NCBI RefSeq assembly: GCF_000737325.1
Contig: NZ_CP011125.1
Span: forward strand, 9,796,001-9,860,000
DNA: 64,000 nt
Direction of reading: 5' to 3'
Origin: Sandaracinus amylolyticus
GTDB taxonomy: Bacteria; Myxococcota_A; Polyangia; Polyangiales; Sandaracinaceae
Positions 41,932 to 49,708 of the stretch are shown here, piece after piece; position 1 is the stretch's first letter; each line of letters begins with the position of its first letter. Below the pieces are notes generated by a model that had not been told where the DNA came from, did no database searches, and saw only the letters and a program-made list of their open reading frames with translations. The translations under genes were made by a program, and so were the position numbers.

Positions 41932-43157
41932 TGCAGCTGGGTGAGCAGCCCGACCACCAGCAAACCGATCGCGACGACCGTGATCACCCAGAGAAGCGGG
42001 GTCAGGCCCTGGTGCTTCGCGCGCTCGGTCTCGCGCTCGAGCGCGATGCGGTGCGACGGGCTGCTGCGCGGCGGCTGCTCGACGCGCAGCGGGGTGCGGT
42101 CGGGCTTCGCGGTGCGCGGGGGCTCGCTCTGCGGGGTCGGGGTCGGCGTCGGGTCCTTGCGGACCGGGCGCAGCGGGGGCGGCTTCGCGGGCTCGACCGC
42201 CGCGTGCTCCGCGCTCTTGCGGCGCGCGGGCTGGGCCTCGGGGAGCGCTTCCTCGCGCGCGTGGCCCGGCGCGACGTGGCGGGTGCTGAGGTCGGTGCCC
42301 GCGGGGACCGCGGTGGTCGGGTCGTCGGGCTTCAGGTAGACGACGCGCACCGTGGGCTCGCGGCGGCGCGGCGCGTTGAGCGCGGGCATCGTCGCGGGGC
42401 GAGGGCGCACGCTCTTGCTCGCGCCGCGCGCCGGGCTGACTCGCGCGGGGCGCGCGCGCTCGCTCTGGTCGACGATCGTCGTCAGCGCGACCTCGAGCAC
42501 CTTCATCAGGTGCTTGCCGGTGTCCTCGGGGTTGCGCGGGCGGACGTACTGCGTGGTCGGCTCGCGCGCCTCGAAGTCGTCGCTCTCGAGCGCCTTGCGC
42601 GCTTCCTCCGCGGGCAGCTCGGGGATCAGCGTGCGGACCTTCGCGTTCACCGCGATCTCGAAGCGCCCCGAGTCCCAACCGAAGACGTGTGTGAGGTCTC
42701 CGTCCTCGCGCCCGTCGACCCGGATCGCGAGCAGCTCGCCCGCTTCGTAGACGAGCTCGACGCGCTCGCCCTCGTGGTCGAGCTTGAGGGTGCCGGTGAG
42801 GCCCGCCTGCTCGCAGTAGTTCATCAGGTCCGCGGGGACGTGCACCGAGAGCGAGCCGACGCGGTGGCGATCGTCGCCCTGCGAGACCGGCAGCACGGGC
42901 AGGCGCTGGTGCACCACGAAGATGCCGCCGCGCATCGCGAGCAGGCGCTCGACGGGGTCACTGCCGTCGGGGAGCGGATCCTGGTCGAGCGCGATCTGTC
43001 CCGCGATGAGCTCGACCTCACCGGTCAGCTTCGTTCCGTCCTCGCTCGTCGCGGTGAAGCGGAGGCGGCCGGTGATGCGGCGAGCCTCGATCTCGCGAAG
43101 GATGTCGAGGACGCCATCCGGGGGGATCTCCCCGGACATCGCGGGTTCGGTCGCCAT
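41928..43157 (-). CDS. DUF4388 domain protein with C-terminal membrane anchor
   Basis: 409 residues. The N-terminal part matches the DUF4388 pattern: VLDILREIEARRITGRLRF, GEVELIAGQIALDQDP and GTLKLDHEGERVELVYEAGELLAIRVDG, a fold that in gliding and signalling proteins of myxobacteria joins regulators. A Pro/Arg/Lys-rich linker of about 150 residues and one helix at the end (PLLWVITVVAIGLLVVGLLT) complete it, i.e. tail anchoring. Paired with the propeller gene downstream by a 4-base overlap. Role unknown, probably a scaffold in signalling. Confidence 0.82.
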   Translation of the reverse strand: MATEPAMSGEIPPDGVLDILREIEARRITGRLRFTATSEDGTKLTGEVELIAGQIALDQDPLPDGSDPVERLLAMRGGIFVVHQRLPVLPVSQGDDRHRVGSLSVHVPADLMNYCEQAGLTGTLKLDHEGERVELVYEAGELLAIRVDGREDGDLTHVFGWDSGRFEIAVNAKVRTLIPELPAEEARKALESDDFEAREPTTQYVRPRNPEDTGKHLMKVLEVALTTIVDQSERARPARVSPARGASKSVRPRPATMPALNAPRRREPTVRVVYLKPDDPTTAVPAGTDLSTRHVAPGHAREEALPEAQPARRKSAEHAAVEPAKPPPLRPVRKDPTPTPTPQSEPPRTAKPDRTPLRVEQPPRSSPSHRIALERETERAKHQGLTPLLWVITVVAIGLLVVGLLTQLQ

Positions 43158-43228
43158 CCAGACTCCGCATTGGGATCGAGCGGGGGTCCGGTGTCAAGCG
43201 CTTGTCTCGGCGTCGGATCGAGCGTCCA

Positions 43229-43816
43229 ATGCGCGCGATGTCGCGTCTGGCTCGGTGTGCGCTCGTGGCGCTCGTGATGGTCGGTTGCGGGCCTTCTGCG
43301 TCGTCGTCGTCGTCCCCCGACACGAGCGCGGGCGGCGAGGAGACGGCGGGCCCGGAGAGCTGCGAGACGCTGCGCGCGCAGGAGGCGGAGACGCGGGCGG
43401 CGGTCGAGTCGTGCCGGGCGTCGACGCCGCTGCCGGAGTGGGCGCTGCGCGACGACTTCGAGTGGCTCGAGGAGGCGATCGGAGCGCGGCTCGATGCGGC
43501 GCGACGCGGCGAGGAGGTCTCGACCGGCGTGGTGCAGATGCAGGAGATCGCGGAGCACGTGTGGGCGCTGCTCGACGAGGTGCCGGAGGCGCAGCGCGAC
43601 GCGGCGCTGCTCGGGCGCGTGGAGGACGGCGCGGAGGCGCTGATGCACCCGCACACCGCGGAGGGACGGCAGGAGGCGCTGGCGCAGGTCGCGGGCGCGC
43701 TGGGCGCGCTGCGCGAGCGGCTGGAGCCGGCGCCGCCGGCGGATGCGTGCGAAGGGCCGGCGCGGGAGGCGGCGGCGGCGTGGATGGCGGTGCAGGCGGC
43801 GTGCGGGGAGGAGTGA
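43229..43816 (+). CDS. Lipoprotein of unknown function
   Basis: 195 residues. Signal peptide with lipobox at LVMVGCGP (a second ATG at 43238 would also fit). A Ser/Gly/Glu linker of about 30 residues precedes an Ala/Glu-rich helical domain with repeated heptad-like segments (ALGALRERLEPAPPAD, TLRAQEAETRAAVESC). Four cysteines (after the lipid Cys) could form disulfides. No family signature. Convergent with the FMN reductase gene. Confidence 0.65.
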   Translation: MRAMSRLARCALVALVMVGCGPSASSSSSPDTSAGGEETAGPESCETLRAQEAETRAAVESCRASTPLPEWALRDDFEWLEEAIGARLDAARRGEEVSTGVVQMQEIAEHVWALLDEVPEAQRDAALLGRVEDGAEALMHPHTAEGRQEALAQVAGALGALRERLEPAPPADACEGPAREAAAAWMAVQAACGEE

Positions 43817-43836
43817 GTCGGCGGACGGCCGTCGCC

Positions 43837-43890
43837 GATCACGACCACGACCGCGACCACGACCACGACCACGTCGACGTGGACGGCGAC
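43837..43890. repeat. GACCAC hexanucleotide repeat tract
   Basis: Eight to nine imperfect hexamers of the form GAC-CAC, with GACCGC and GTCGAC variants, in the 85-bp gap between the convergent genes at 43816 and 43902. It is non-coding in the annotation, and the variants suggest an old slippage tract. Confidence 0.75.
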
Positions 43891-43901
43891 GGGAACGACG
43901 C

Positions 43902-44483
43902 TCAGCGGAGCCAGCGGCGCGATGGGTCGCGGCGATCGACCGGCCAGGCGCGGTAAGCGCTGCGATCGACGCGGGTCGCCACCAACAGGTTGTGGCAGAC
44001 GATCTCGAGGTCCGCGGTGCTCCACAGATCGTCGGCGTGACCGTGCGACGCGTGGTCGATCGCGATCTGCGCCGCGAGCGTGACCACGAGGCCGCTCATC
44101 GGAGGGATCGACGCGCCGAGCGTCGCGAGCACGCTCTGCAGGCGCGCGAGCACCGACTTGCCGCCGACCGCGTGCGCGCCGACGAGCACCGCCGCGGGCT
44201 TGCCGAGCCAGAGCGCGGTGCCCTCGCTGGGCGTCGCCTCTTCGAGGAACCGCTGCAGGTGCGACGATGGGCCGTCCCAGTAGGTGCCGGTCACGAGCAC
44301 GAACGCGTCGGCGAGCGCGAGCGCGTCGCGATGCGGCGCGAACCCGGGCGTCGACGCGAGCGTGACGAGCTCGACGTCGGCGTGGGGCTCGAGGTGCGGC
44401 AGCGCGTGCGCGAGCAGCGCGGCGCTGTTGCCGTCCTCTCCGCCGAGGCCAGCCTGGATCGCGAGGATGCGCGGGCGGTGCAT
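43902..44483 (-). CDS. NADPH-dependent FMN reductase / flavodoxin-like protein
   Basis: 193 residues. Flavodoxin-like fold: start RILAIQAGLGGEDGNSAALLAH (phosphate loop), FVLVTGTYWDGPSSHLQRFLEEA with the family's tyrosine-tryptophan region, and a second phosphate-loop-like WLGKPAAVLVGAHAVGGKSVLARL. Such proteins reduce FMN or act on quinones and azo compounds with NAD(P)H. Substrate is unknown. Start ATG at 44483. The preceding 250 bp hold only a short unlikely ORF. No redox partner is adjacent. Confidence 0.8.
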   Translation of the reverse strand: MHRPRILAIQAGLGGEDGNSAALLAHALPHLEPHADVELVTLASTPGFAPHRDALALADAFVLVTGTYWDGPSSHLQRFLEEATPSEGTALWLGKPAAVLVGAHAVGGKSVLARLQSVLATLGASIPPMSGLVVTLAAQIAIDHASHGHADDLWSTADLEIVCHNLLVATRVDRSAYRAWPVDRRDPSRRWLR

Positions 44484-44734
44484 GGTCGGGCGCGAGGGTC
44501 GCGCATCGATGCGGTGCTCGTCACCCCTCGATCGGACGGGCGATCGTCGGGCTGGATCCCGAGCGCGCGGGCTCGCCGCAAGGCTTCGCGCGCCGGTGTC
44601 TCGGCGCGCTTCGAGGAGGGCTCGTTCGATCGCGGGGTGTCGTCGCTCATGTTCGCTGCCGCGCGCGCTCCGGGCGCACCGGGCTCTTCCGCGGTCGTCG
44701 CGACTGATCGACGCGTGGATCGCGGCGATGAGCG

Positions 44735-45157
44735 TCAGGGCGGGCAAGGGAAGTGGTGCGACTGCCACGTCCCGTCGACGCACACGACGCCGACGCCGCA
44801 GCACCACGGCGCGCACTCCGCGTTGCCCTCGCACGGCGTGCCCGCCTCGGGGCACGGCGGACGGTTCGGCACGCAGACCCACTCGGGCGGCATGGGCGGC
44901 GGCTGCACGCCCTGACAGAGCGGCGGGCGGCCGCAATAGCACTCGCCCTCGGGGTACGTGCACTGGAGGACGCGCTCGCCCTCGCACGACGGGCCGGGCG
45001 CGTCGAAGGTCGCGGGGCATTCGCTCGGCGCGGGCTCGGTCGGCGTGACCTCCTCGGTCTCGCTGCCCGCGGCGGGCTCGGTCGACGACGATGGATCCGT
45101 CGCGGGCGAGCCGCCGCACGCGACGAGGAGAACGAGCCACCCGAGCGATCGCCGCAT
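44735..45157 (-). CDS. Cysteine-rich lipoprotein of unknown function
   Basis: 140 residues. Signal peptide MRRSLGWLVLLVACGG with lipobox LVAC. A 30-residue Ser/Thr/Glu/Pro linker precedes about 14 cysteines in short loops (CPATFDAPGPSCEGERVLQC, CYCGRPPLC, CEGNAECAPWCC). Such EGF-like or trypsin-inhibitor-like spacing suggests a disulfide-rich extracellular domain. Family not recognised. Divergent from the gene at 45323. Confidence 0.68.
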   Translation of the reverse strand: MRRSLGWLVLLVACGGSPATDPSSSTEPAAGSETEEVTPTEPAPSECPATFDAPGPSCEGERVLQCTYPEGECYCGRPPLCQGVQPPPMPPEWVCVPNRPPCPEAGTPCEGNAECAPWCCGVGVVCVDGTWQSHHFPCPP

Positions 45158-45322
45158 CGCGCGATGATAGCGGCACGTGTCCCGCGCGAGGGGGATCACG
45201 CCCCCAGGGCCGGGATCCGCGGCCCCCACGCCGATCCGCGCGATCTCCGCGAAACGCGTCCTCCGCGGAGGGGCACGATGCTTGCGATTGCACGCATGAC
45301 GTCTCGCCAGGAGAGTGGCTCG

Positions 45323-46912
45323 ATGCGTGTGTCTCGTGTGCTCGCGATCTGCCTCGCGCTCGCCGCGTGCTCGAACGGAACGATCGAAGGCGATCCGCGC
45401 GACGTCGACGGCGGCGGGCTGGGTCCATCGGGCGACGGCGCGATCGCGCGCACCGACGGAGGCGGCGGCGGGGGCGACGAGGACGCGTCGACCGGCCCGG
45501 CGCCGGTGCCGGTGGGGACGATCGCGGAGCTGCTCGTCCCGTTCGATGCGAACCGCGCGGACCTCGTCGGGCCCGACGATCACTCGGCGATGTACGGCAA
45601 GAGCCCGGAGATCGTGCCGGTGCCCGCCGGCGCCGAGCTCGACCTGCTGGTGCAGGACCACGCGAGCGACGAGACCCCGCGCGCGATGATCCTGCGGCTC
45701 ACGCCCGACGGCGACGACCTCGTGATCACGCGCGCGATCGAAGCGCCGATCCTCGATCGCGTGATGGGCCTCGCGCGCGACGAGTCGGGCGCGTACTTCG
45801 TCGCGAGCGGCGTCGACGAGGCGGGAGCGATCACGCGCGAGAACCCCGCGCCCGGCACGTACCGCGAGGGCATCGTGCGCGTGGTGAAGCTCGATGCCGC
45901 GGGCGCGATCGGCTTCGACGTCGACCTCGACACCGGGCGCGCCGACGTGCGCGCGGACGCGGAGCCGCTGATCAACCCGATGGTCGCGGCGAGCGCGCGC
46001 CTCGCGTACGGCGACGGCCTGCTCGCGCTCGTGCACGGCAACAACACCGTGCCCGACGGCGGCGGCGTGCGGCACCAGAAGGCCGTCACGACGGTGCTGC
46101 GCGCGGACACCGGCGCGGTCACGCGGACCTCGACGATCTGGTGCAGCCACTCGTTCGATCAGCGCCTCGCGCACGACGGCACCGGGTTCGTGGAGATGCA
46201 CCTCGGCGATGCGTACCCGCGCTTCGTCACGCTCTCGCGCACGACGGCGGAGCGCGTCTCCGACGCGTACCCGCTCTTCCACGTGAAGGGGAACCTCGGC
46301 GACAACAACACGCACACCCGGCTCGGCGCGTTCGCCGCGATCGAGGGTGCGGGCGAGATGGGCTGGCTCGCGCTCTTCGCGAGCGAGCACACGACGGGCA
46401 CGGGCGCGATCGAGGGCGCGTCGCGCGTCGCGGGCGCGCGGGATCTCGCGATCGTGCGGGTGCGTCGCGACTTCGACGCGCGGCGCGCCGACGAGAACGC
46501 GTTCCTCGATCCGGCGCTGCCCGATCGCCTCGACGTGACGTCGAGCGGCGAGGCGCGCCAGAACCGCCTGCAGTGGCTCACCGACTACCAGACGAGCGAT
46601 GGCGGCGCGGTGCACGCGGAGCGCCCGAAGCTCGTCGCGCTCGGCGGTGATCGCTTCGTGGTGCTGTGGGAGCGATGGGCGCGCGGCGATCGCGGCTTCG
46701 CGTTCTCGGGCACGTGGGGCATGGTGATCGACGGCTCCGGCGCGACGGTCGTCGGGGCGCGCGAGCTCACCGAGGATCACCTGCCGCGCGGCGATGACGC
46801 GTTCCGCCTGGGCGACGACGCGGCGTTCGTGATCGGCGATCGCGAGGCGCGCACGCTTCGGGTGCACCGCGTGAGCGCGTCGCTCGAGCACCGCGTGGTG
46901 GTGGTCGAGTAA
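45323..46912 (+). CDS. Large lipoprotein of unknown function
   Basis: 529 residues. Signal peptide and lipobox at CLALAACS, then a Gly/Asp-rich linker of about 45 residues, as in many myxobacterial lipoproteins. The rest has repeated short strands with Asp-Gly turns (ESGAYFVASGVDEAG, RLAYGDGLLALVHGNN, LVALGGDRFVVLWERW), which fits a beta-propeller-like protein. AGGAGA sits about 12 bases upstream of the ATG. No enzyme motif. Followed by a membrane protein gene at 46924 with 11 bp between, so probably cotranscribed. Confidence 0.68.
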   Translation: MRVSRVLAICLALAACSNGTIEGDPRDVDGGGLGPSGDGAIARTDGGGGGGDEDASTGPAPVPVGTIAELLVPFDANRADLVGPDDHSAMYGKSPEIVPVPAGAELDLLVQDHASDETPRAMILRLTPDGDDLVITRAIEAPILDRVMGLARDESGAYFVASGVDEAGAITRENPAPGTYREGIVRVVKLDAAGAIGFDVDLDTGRADVRADAEPLINPMVAASARLAYGDGLLALVHGNNTVPDGGGVRHQKAVTTVLRADTGAVTRTSTIWCSHSFDQRLAHDGTGFVEMHLGDAYPRFVTLSRTTAERVSDAYPLFHVKGNLGDNNTHTRLGAFAAIEGAGEMGWLALFASEHTTGTGAIEGASRVAGARDLAIVRVRRDFDARRADENAFLDPALPDRLDVTSSGEARQNRLQWLTDYQTSDGGAVHAERPKLVALGGDRFVVLWERWARGDRGFAFSGTWGMVIDGSGATVVGARELTEDHLPRGDDAFRLGDDAAFVIGDREARTLRVHRVSASLEHRVVVVE

Positions 46913-46923
46913 GCTGCGCGCGA

Positions 46924-47730
46924 GTGGCGTATCGCGAGCCGAGCGCGAGCGAGGTCGAGCTCGATCGCAGGGTGATCGTGGCGTGGCGCGGCGTGGTGAT
47001 GGCGACGGTGGTGACCGTCGTCTCCGTGATCACCGCGATGCTCGCGCACCCGATCGCGCTCGGCGCGCTGATCATCGCGTACGTCGCGCTCGCCAAGACC
47101 GCATCGCACGCGCGGTGGGTCGCGGTCCACGTCCGTGGCATGCACGTCGTGATTCGCGAGCGCGCGCTCTTCCGGCGCGAGGTGGTGCGCGAGCTCGACG
47201 CGAGCGACGTGCGGCGCGTGGGCACCGACGAGCGATGCTCGACGACGATCCTCGCGGCCGACGTGGCGTCGGTCGAGCTGACGACCGCCGACGGGTCGGA
47301 CTTCGCGATCACCTCGCACCTGCTCGGCGCGTCGCACGCACGCGCCCTCGCGTCGCGGATCGCCGAGCACTTCGCGCTGGGAAGGACGACGGTGCGCGAG
47401 CGGCCCTGCGATCCGAGCCAGCGTGCTCACCGGCGCTTGGGGTGGGTCGGGGTGTTGCCCGTGCTCGTGATCGTCGGGATCGCGTGGTCGATCTCGGCGT
47501 ATCGCGAGGATGCGAGCGAGGGGCGGCTCGCGCTCGTCTGCCGCGAGCGGTGCGTGTTCGGCGGGATCACGTGCTTGCCCGGCGGGACGCTCGAGGGCAG
47601 CTACGCGCCGGGCTCGTACGCCGTCGCGCTCGAGGATCGCGTGGTGCAGGTGCCGGTCGTCGCCGGGCATCGCACCACGTTCGAGTGCCGTCACGACGCG
47701 GGAATCCCGACCCCGGTGCCCGACCGTTGA
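46924..47730 (+). CDS. Membrane protein of unknown function
   Basis: 268 residues starting at a GTG. Two adjacent hydrophobic helices near the N-terminus (VVMATVVTVVSVITAMLAHPI and IALGALIIAYVALA), a cytosolic-type domain (residues 70-160) and another helix at about 175 (WVGVLPVLVIVGIAWSISAY), then a short Cys-containing C-terminal domain. No recognisable family. 11 bp after the large lipoprotein gene, so likely the same transcript. Confidence 0.6.
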   Translation: MAYREPSASEVELDRRVIVAWRGVVMATVVTVVSVITAMLAHPIALGALIIAYVALAKTASHARWVAVHVRGMHVVIRERALFRREVVRELDASDVRRVGTDERCSTTILAADVASVELTTADGSDFAITSHLLGASHARALASRIAEHFALGRTTVRERPCDPSQRAHRRLGWVGVLPVLVIVGIAWSISAYREDASEGRLALVCRERCVFGGITCLPGGTLEGSYAPGSYAVALEDRVVQVPVVAGHRTTFECRHDAGIPTPVPDR

Positions 47731-47872
47731 ATCGACGACCGGAGTGCTCGGCCGCGGCGCGCGCGCACGGGACCGCGCAGAGCGCGCGGACGGAAGCGCA
47801 CGACGTGGACGAGCCGATGATGGATTGCCCCGCGCCGTCCGGCGCGACAAACCAGCGCGCTCGGAGGTGCTC

Positions 47873-48541
47873 GTGCCGAAGCGGATCGGGGCTCTCGTCG
47901 CAGGAGCGTGGCTCACGCTCACGATCCTGGCGTGCATGACCGAGGCGCCCGACGACGAATGCGACGTGGGCTCGGAGGGCTGCGCGTGCACGTCGGGCGA
48001 CGGCTGCGATCCCGGGCTCCAGTGCGTGATGGACGTCTGCCGCGAGCCCTGCGACGGCGGTTCCTGCGCGCGCGATGCGGGCACCCGACGCGACTCGGGG
48101 CGCCCCTCGAGCGGCACCTGCACCGGCACCGTCGACGCGTGCTGGCAGGGCTGCATCTCGAGCGGCACGTCGACGGCGGCGTGCCGCGCGGCATGTGATC
48201 TCGGGGACGCGTACGGGTGCTACGCGCTGTGCGTCGACAACGGCGACGACACCGGCACCTGCCGGAGCGTGTGCGGCGCGTCGGGCGCGATCGCGGAGCT
48301 CGGCTGCGCGGAGACGTGCATCGCGCGCGGCGTCGCGACCGCGACGTGCAAGGGCCTCTGCGGGCTCACGAGCGACTGCGGCGAGGTCGGGTGCGCGGGC
48401 GTGTGCCTGCGTCAGGGCGACGACGTCGTGAGCTGCAAGAACGTGTGCGGGTTCACGACCGAGCGCGGTCGCGAGGCGTGCCACGCGGTGTGCGGCGAGC
48501 GCGGTGAGGCGCCGGCGACGTGCTCGGCGCTCTGCGGGTGA
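47873..48541 (+). CDS. Lipoprotein with five twin-CX3C repeats
   Basis: 222 residues from a GTG with GGAGG five bases upstream. Signal peptide with lipid Cys21 (LTILAC). The first part has cysteine-rich loops (CACTSGDGCDPGLQCVMDVC), then a linker. From residue 90 five repeats follow the exact pattern CxxxC-x9-CxxxC: starts at Cys 90, 116, 145, 174 and 203, so spacing is 26, 29, 29 and 29. Each has a Gly in the middle and usually a Gly after the last Cys. Pairs of CX3C motifs form helical hairpins linked by two disulfides in mitochondrial Tim proteins, so a bacterial repeat of such hairpins is a fair structural guess. Function unknown. Confidence 0.75.
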   Translation: MPKRIGALVAGAWLTLTILACMTEAPDDECDVGSEGCACTSGDGCDPGLQCVMDVCREPCDGGSCARDAGTRRDSGRPSSGTCTGTVDACWQGCISSGTSTAACRAACDLGDAYGCYALCVDNGDDTGTCRSVCGASGAIAELGCAETCIARGVATATCKGLCGLTSDCGEVGCAGVCLRQGDDVVSCKNVCGFTTERGREACHAVCGERGEAPATCSALCG

Positions 48542-48590
48542 CGGAGCCGCGCTGGTTCCGAGCGGTTTCGAGGTGTTAGGGTCCGACGCG

Positions 48591-49316
48591 ATGTCGCGCC
48601 TGCAGGCAGTTCGCGAGTCTCTGGTCGCAGTGTCCCGGCGGTACAGCCGCGTGGCCGACGAGGTCGAGGACCTCGCCCACGACATCATCGTGTCCGCCTT
48701 GCAGCGCGGGCTTCCCCTCGACGGCGAGGTGTTCCTGCGCAGCGCTCACGGCGCGGCGCGACGTCACGCCGCCTTCCTCGCGCGCAGCGCCGTTCGCCGG
48801 CGGGCGCGCGAGCTCCGCATCGTCGCAGAAGAGCACGACGGCGCGACGGACACGCACGACGTCGAAGGCGCGCCGCTGTCCGAGCTCACCCCGACGCTGC
48901 GCACGACGCTGTTGCTGCTCTTCCTCGGGCTCGAGAAGGCGGAGCTCCGCGCCGCGCTCGGCGTGAACGACGCGGCGCTGCGCAAGAGGCTCCAGTCGCT
49001 GCGGGAGCTCGGCCCGCTCGCTCGCCCCGAGCTTCCGACGCCCAGCCGGACCCCGGCGGTCGTCCGAGCGCGCCGCGCGCAGGTCGACGTGCTCCCTCGG
49101 CTCGAGGCGACGCGCGCCGGCGACGTCGGTCGGGTCCTGGGAGCCAGCGATCCCGACGGTCACGGGCTGATCTTCGCCGAGGCGCTCACAGCGGGACGGG
49201 CCACGGCAACGAGCGGGAAAGCCTCCGATGCGCCCCCCGCGGGCGGTCGGACCCGTGAAAGAGGAAGCTCATGCTCAACGGTCAGCTCAAGAACGTCGCC
49301 ATCGTCTTCGTCGTGA
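48591..49316 (+). CDS. Sigma-factor-like protein
   Basis: 241 residues from the ATG at 48591. Sigma region 2-like SLVAVSRRYSRVADEVEDLAHDIIVSAL and a region 4-like helix-turn-helix LLLLFLGLEKAELRAALGVNDAALRKRLQSL resemble an ECF sigma factor of an unusual type; the linker and a long C-terminal extension with DPDGHGLIF are not standard. The last 46 bases overlap the start of the VOC gene. Target promoters unknown. The call rests on helix pattern, so confidence is moderate. Confidence 0.55.
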   Translation: MSRLQAVRESLVAVSRRYSRVADEVEDLAHDIIVSALQRGLPLDGEVFLRSAHGAARRHAAFLARSAVRRRARELRIVAEEHDGATDTHDVEGAPLSELTPTLRTTLLLLFLGLEKAELRAALGVNDAALRKRLQSLRELGPLARPELPTPSRTPAVVRARRAQVDVLPRLEATRAGDVGRVLGASDPDGHGLIFAEALTAGRATATSGKASDAPPAGGRTRERGSSCSTVSSRTSPSSSS

Positions 49317-49645
49317 CGGACCTCGCGCGCACCCACCGCTTCTACTCCAAGACCCTCGGGATCCCGTTCGAGGTCGAAGATTTCGAGAACGGCTACCTCC
49401 AGGCGCGCCTGCCGGGTGACGTCGAGCTCGTGTTCTTGCCTGGCGACGCAGCGCGCGGCGCGACCCCGCAGGTGGTCTTCGGGCTCGCGCGCGGCGGCAT
49501 CGACACGATGGTCGCGTCGCTCGCCGCGGCCGGCGTGGAGCTCGTCACGCCGGTGTCCGAAGCGCCCGGCGGATGGTCCGCGGAGCTCAAGGACCCCGAC
49601 GGACACATCCTCTCGCTCTACCAGGACGGCTCGCTGCCGCGCTGA
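49271..49645 (+). CDS. VOC-superfamily (glyoxalase-like) protein
   Basis: 124 residues. betaalpha-betabetabeta module repeated twice: KNVAIVFVVTDLARTHRFYSKTLGIPFEVED, VELVFLPGD, and the second module VELVTPVSEAPGGWSAELKDPDGHILSLYQ. Typical of glyoxalase/bleomycin resistance folds. Only part of the metal-ligand set is obvious, so the enzymatic activity is unclear. GAGGAAG lies 5 bases before the ATG. Followed by a perfect palindrome that ends the transcript. Confidence 0.85.
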   Translation: MLNGQLKNVAIVFVVTDLARTHRFYSKTLGIPFEVEDFENGYLQARLPGDVELVFLPGDAARGATPQVVFGLARGGIDTMVASLAAAGVELVTPVSEAPGGWSAELKDPDGHILSLYQDGSLPR

Positions 49646-49653
49646 GCACCAGC

Positions 49654-49688
49654 ACGAAGGGCGCTACGGATTCCGTAGCGCCCTTCGT
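49654..49688. terminator. Perfect 17-bp palindromic hairpin, repeat of 1827-1853
   Basis: Arms 49654-49670 and 49672-49688 are exact reverse complements around one base. Sits between the convergent VOC and tex genes (stops at 49645 and 49709), so it serves both. The core is the same sequence as the palindrome at 1827-1853. Neither side has a long T-run. Confidence 0.8.
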
Positions 49689-49708
49689 CGTTCAGAAGTG
49701 AGTCGGGC

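Noticed and set aside
43837-43901. His/Asp-rich metal-binding peptide coded by the hexamer repeat
   Set aside because: The frame giving HDHD would only extend an antisense or shifted frame with no start or ribosome-binding site.
44291-44650. Small minus-strand gene overlapping the FMN reductase
   Set aside because: It has no ribosome-binding site and its second half is a shifted reading of the reductase.
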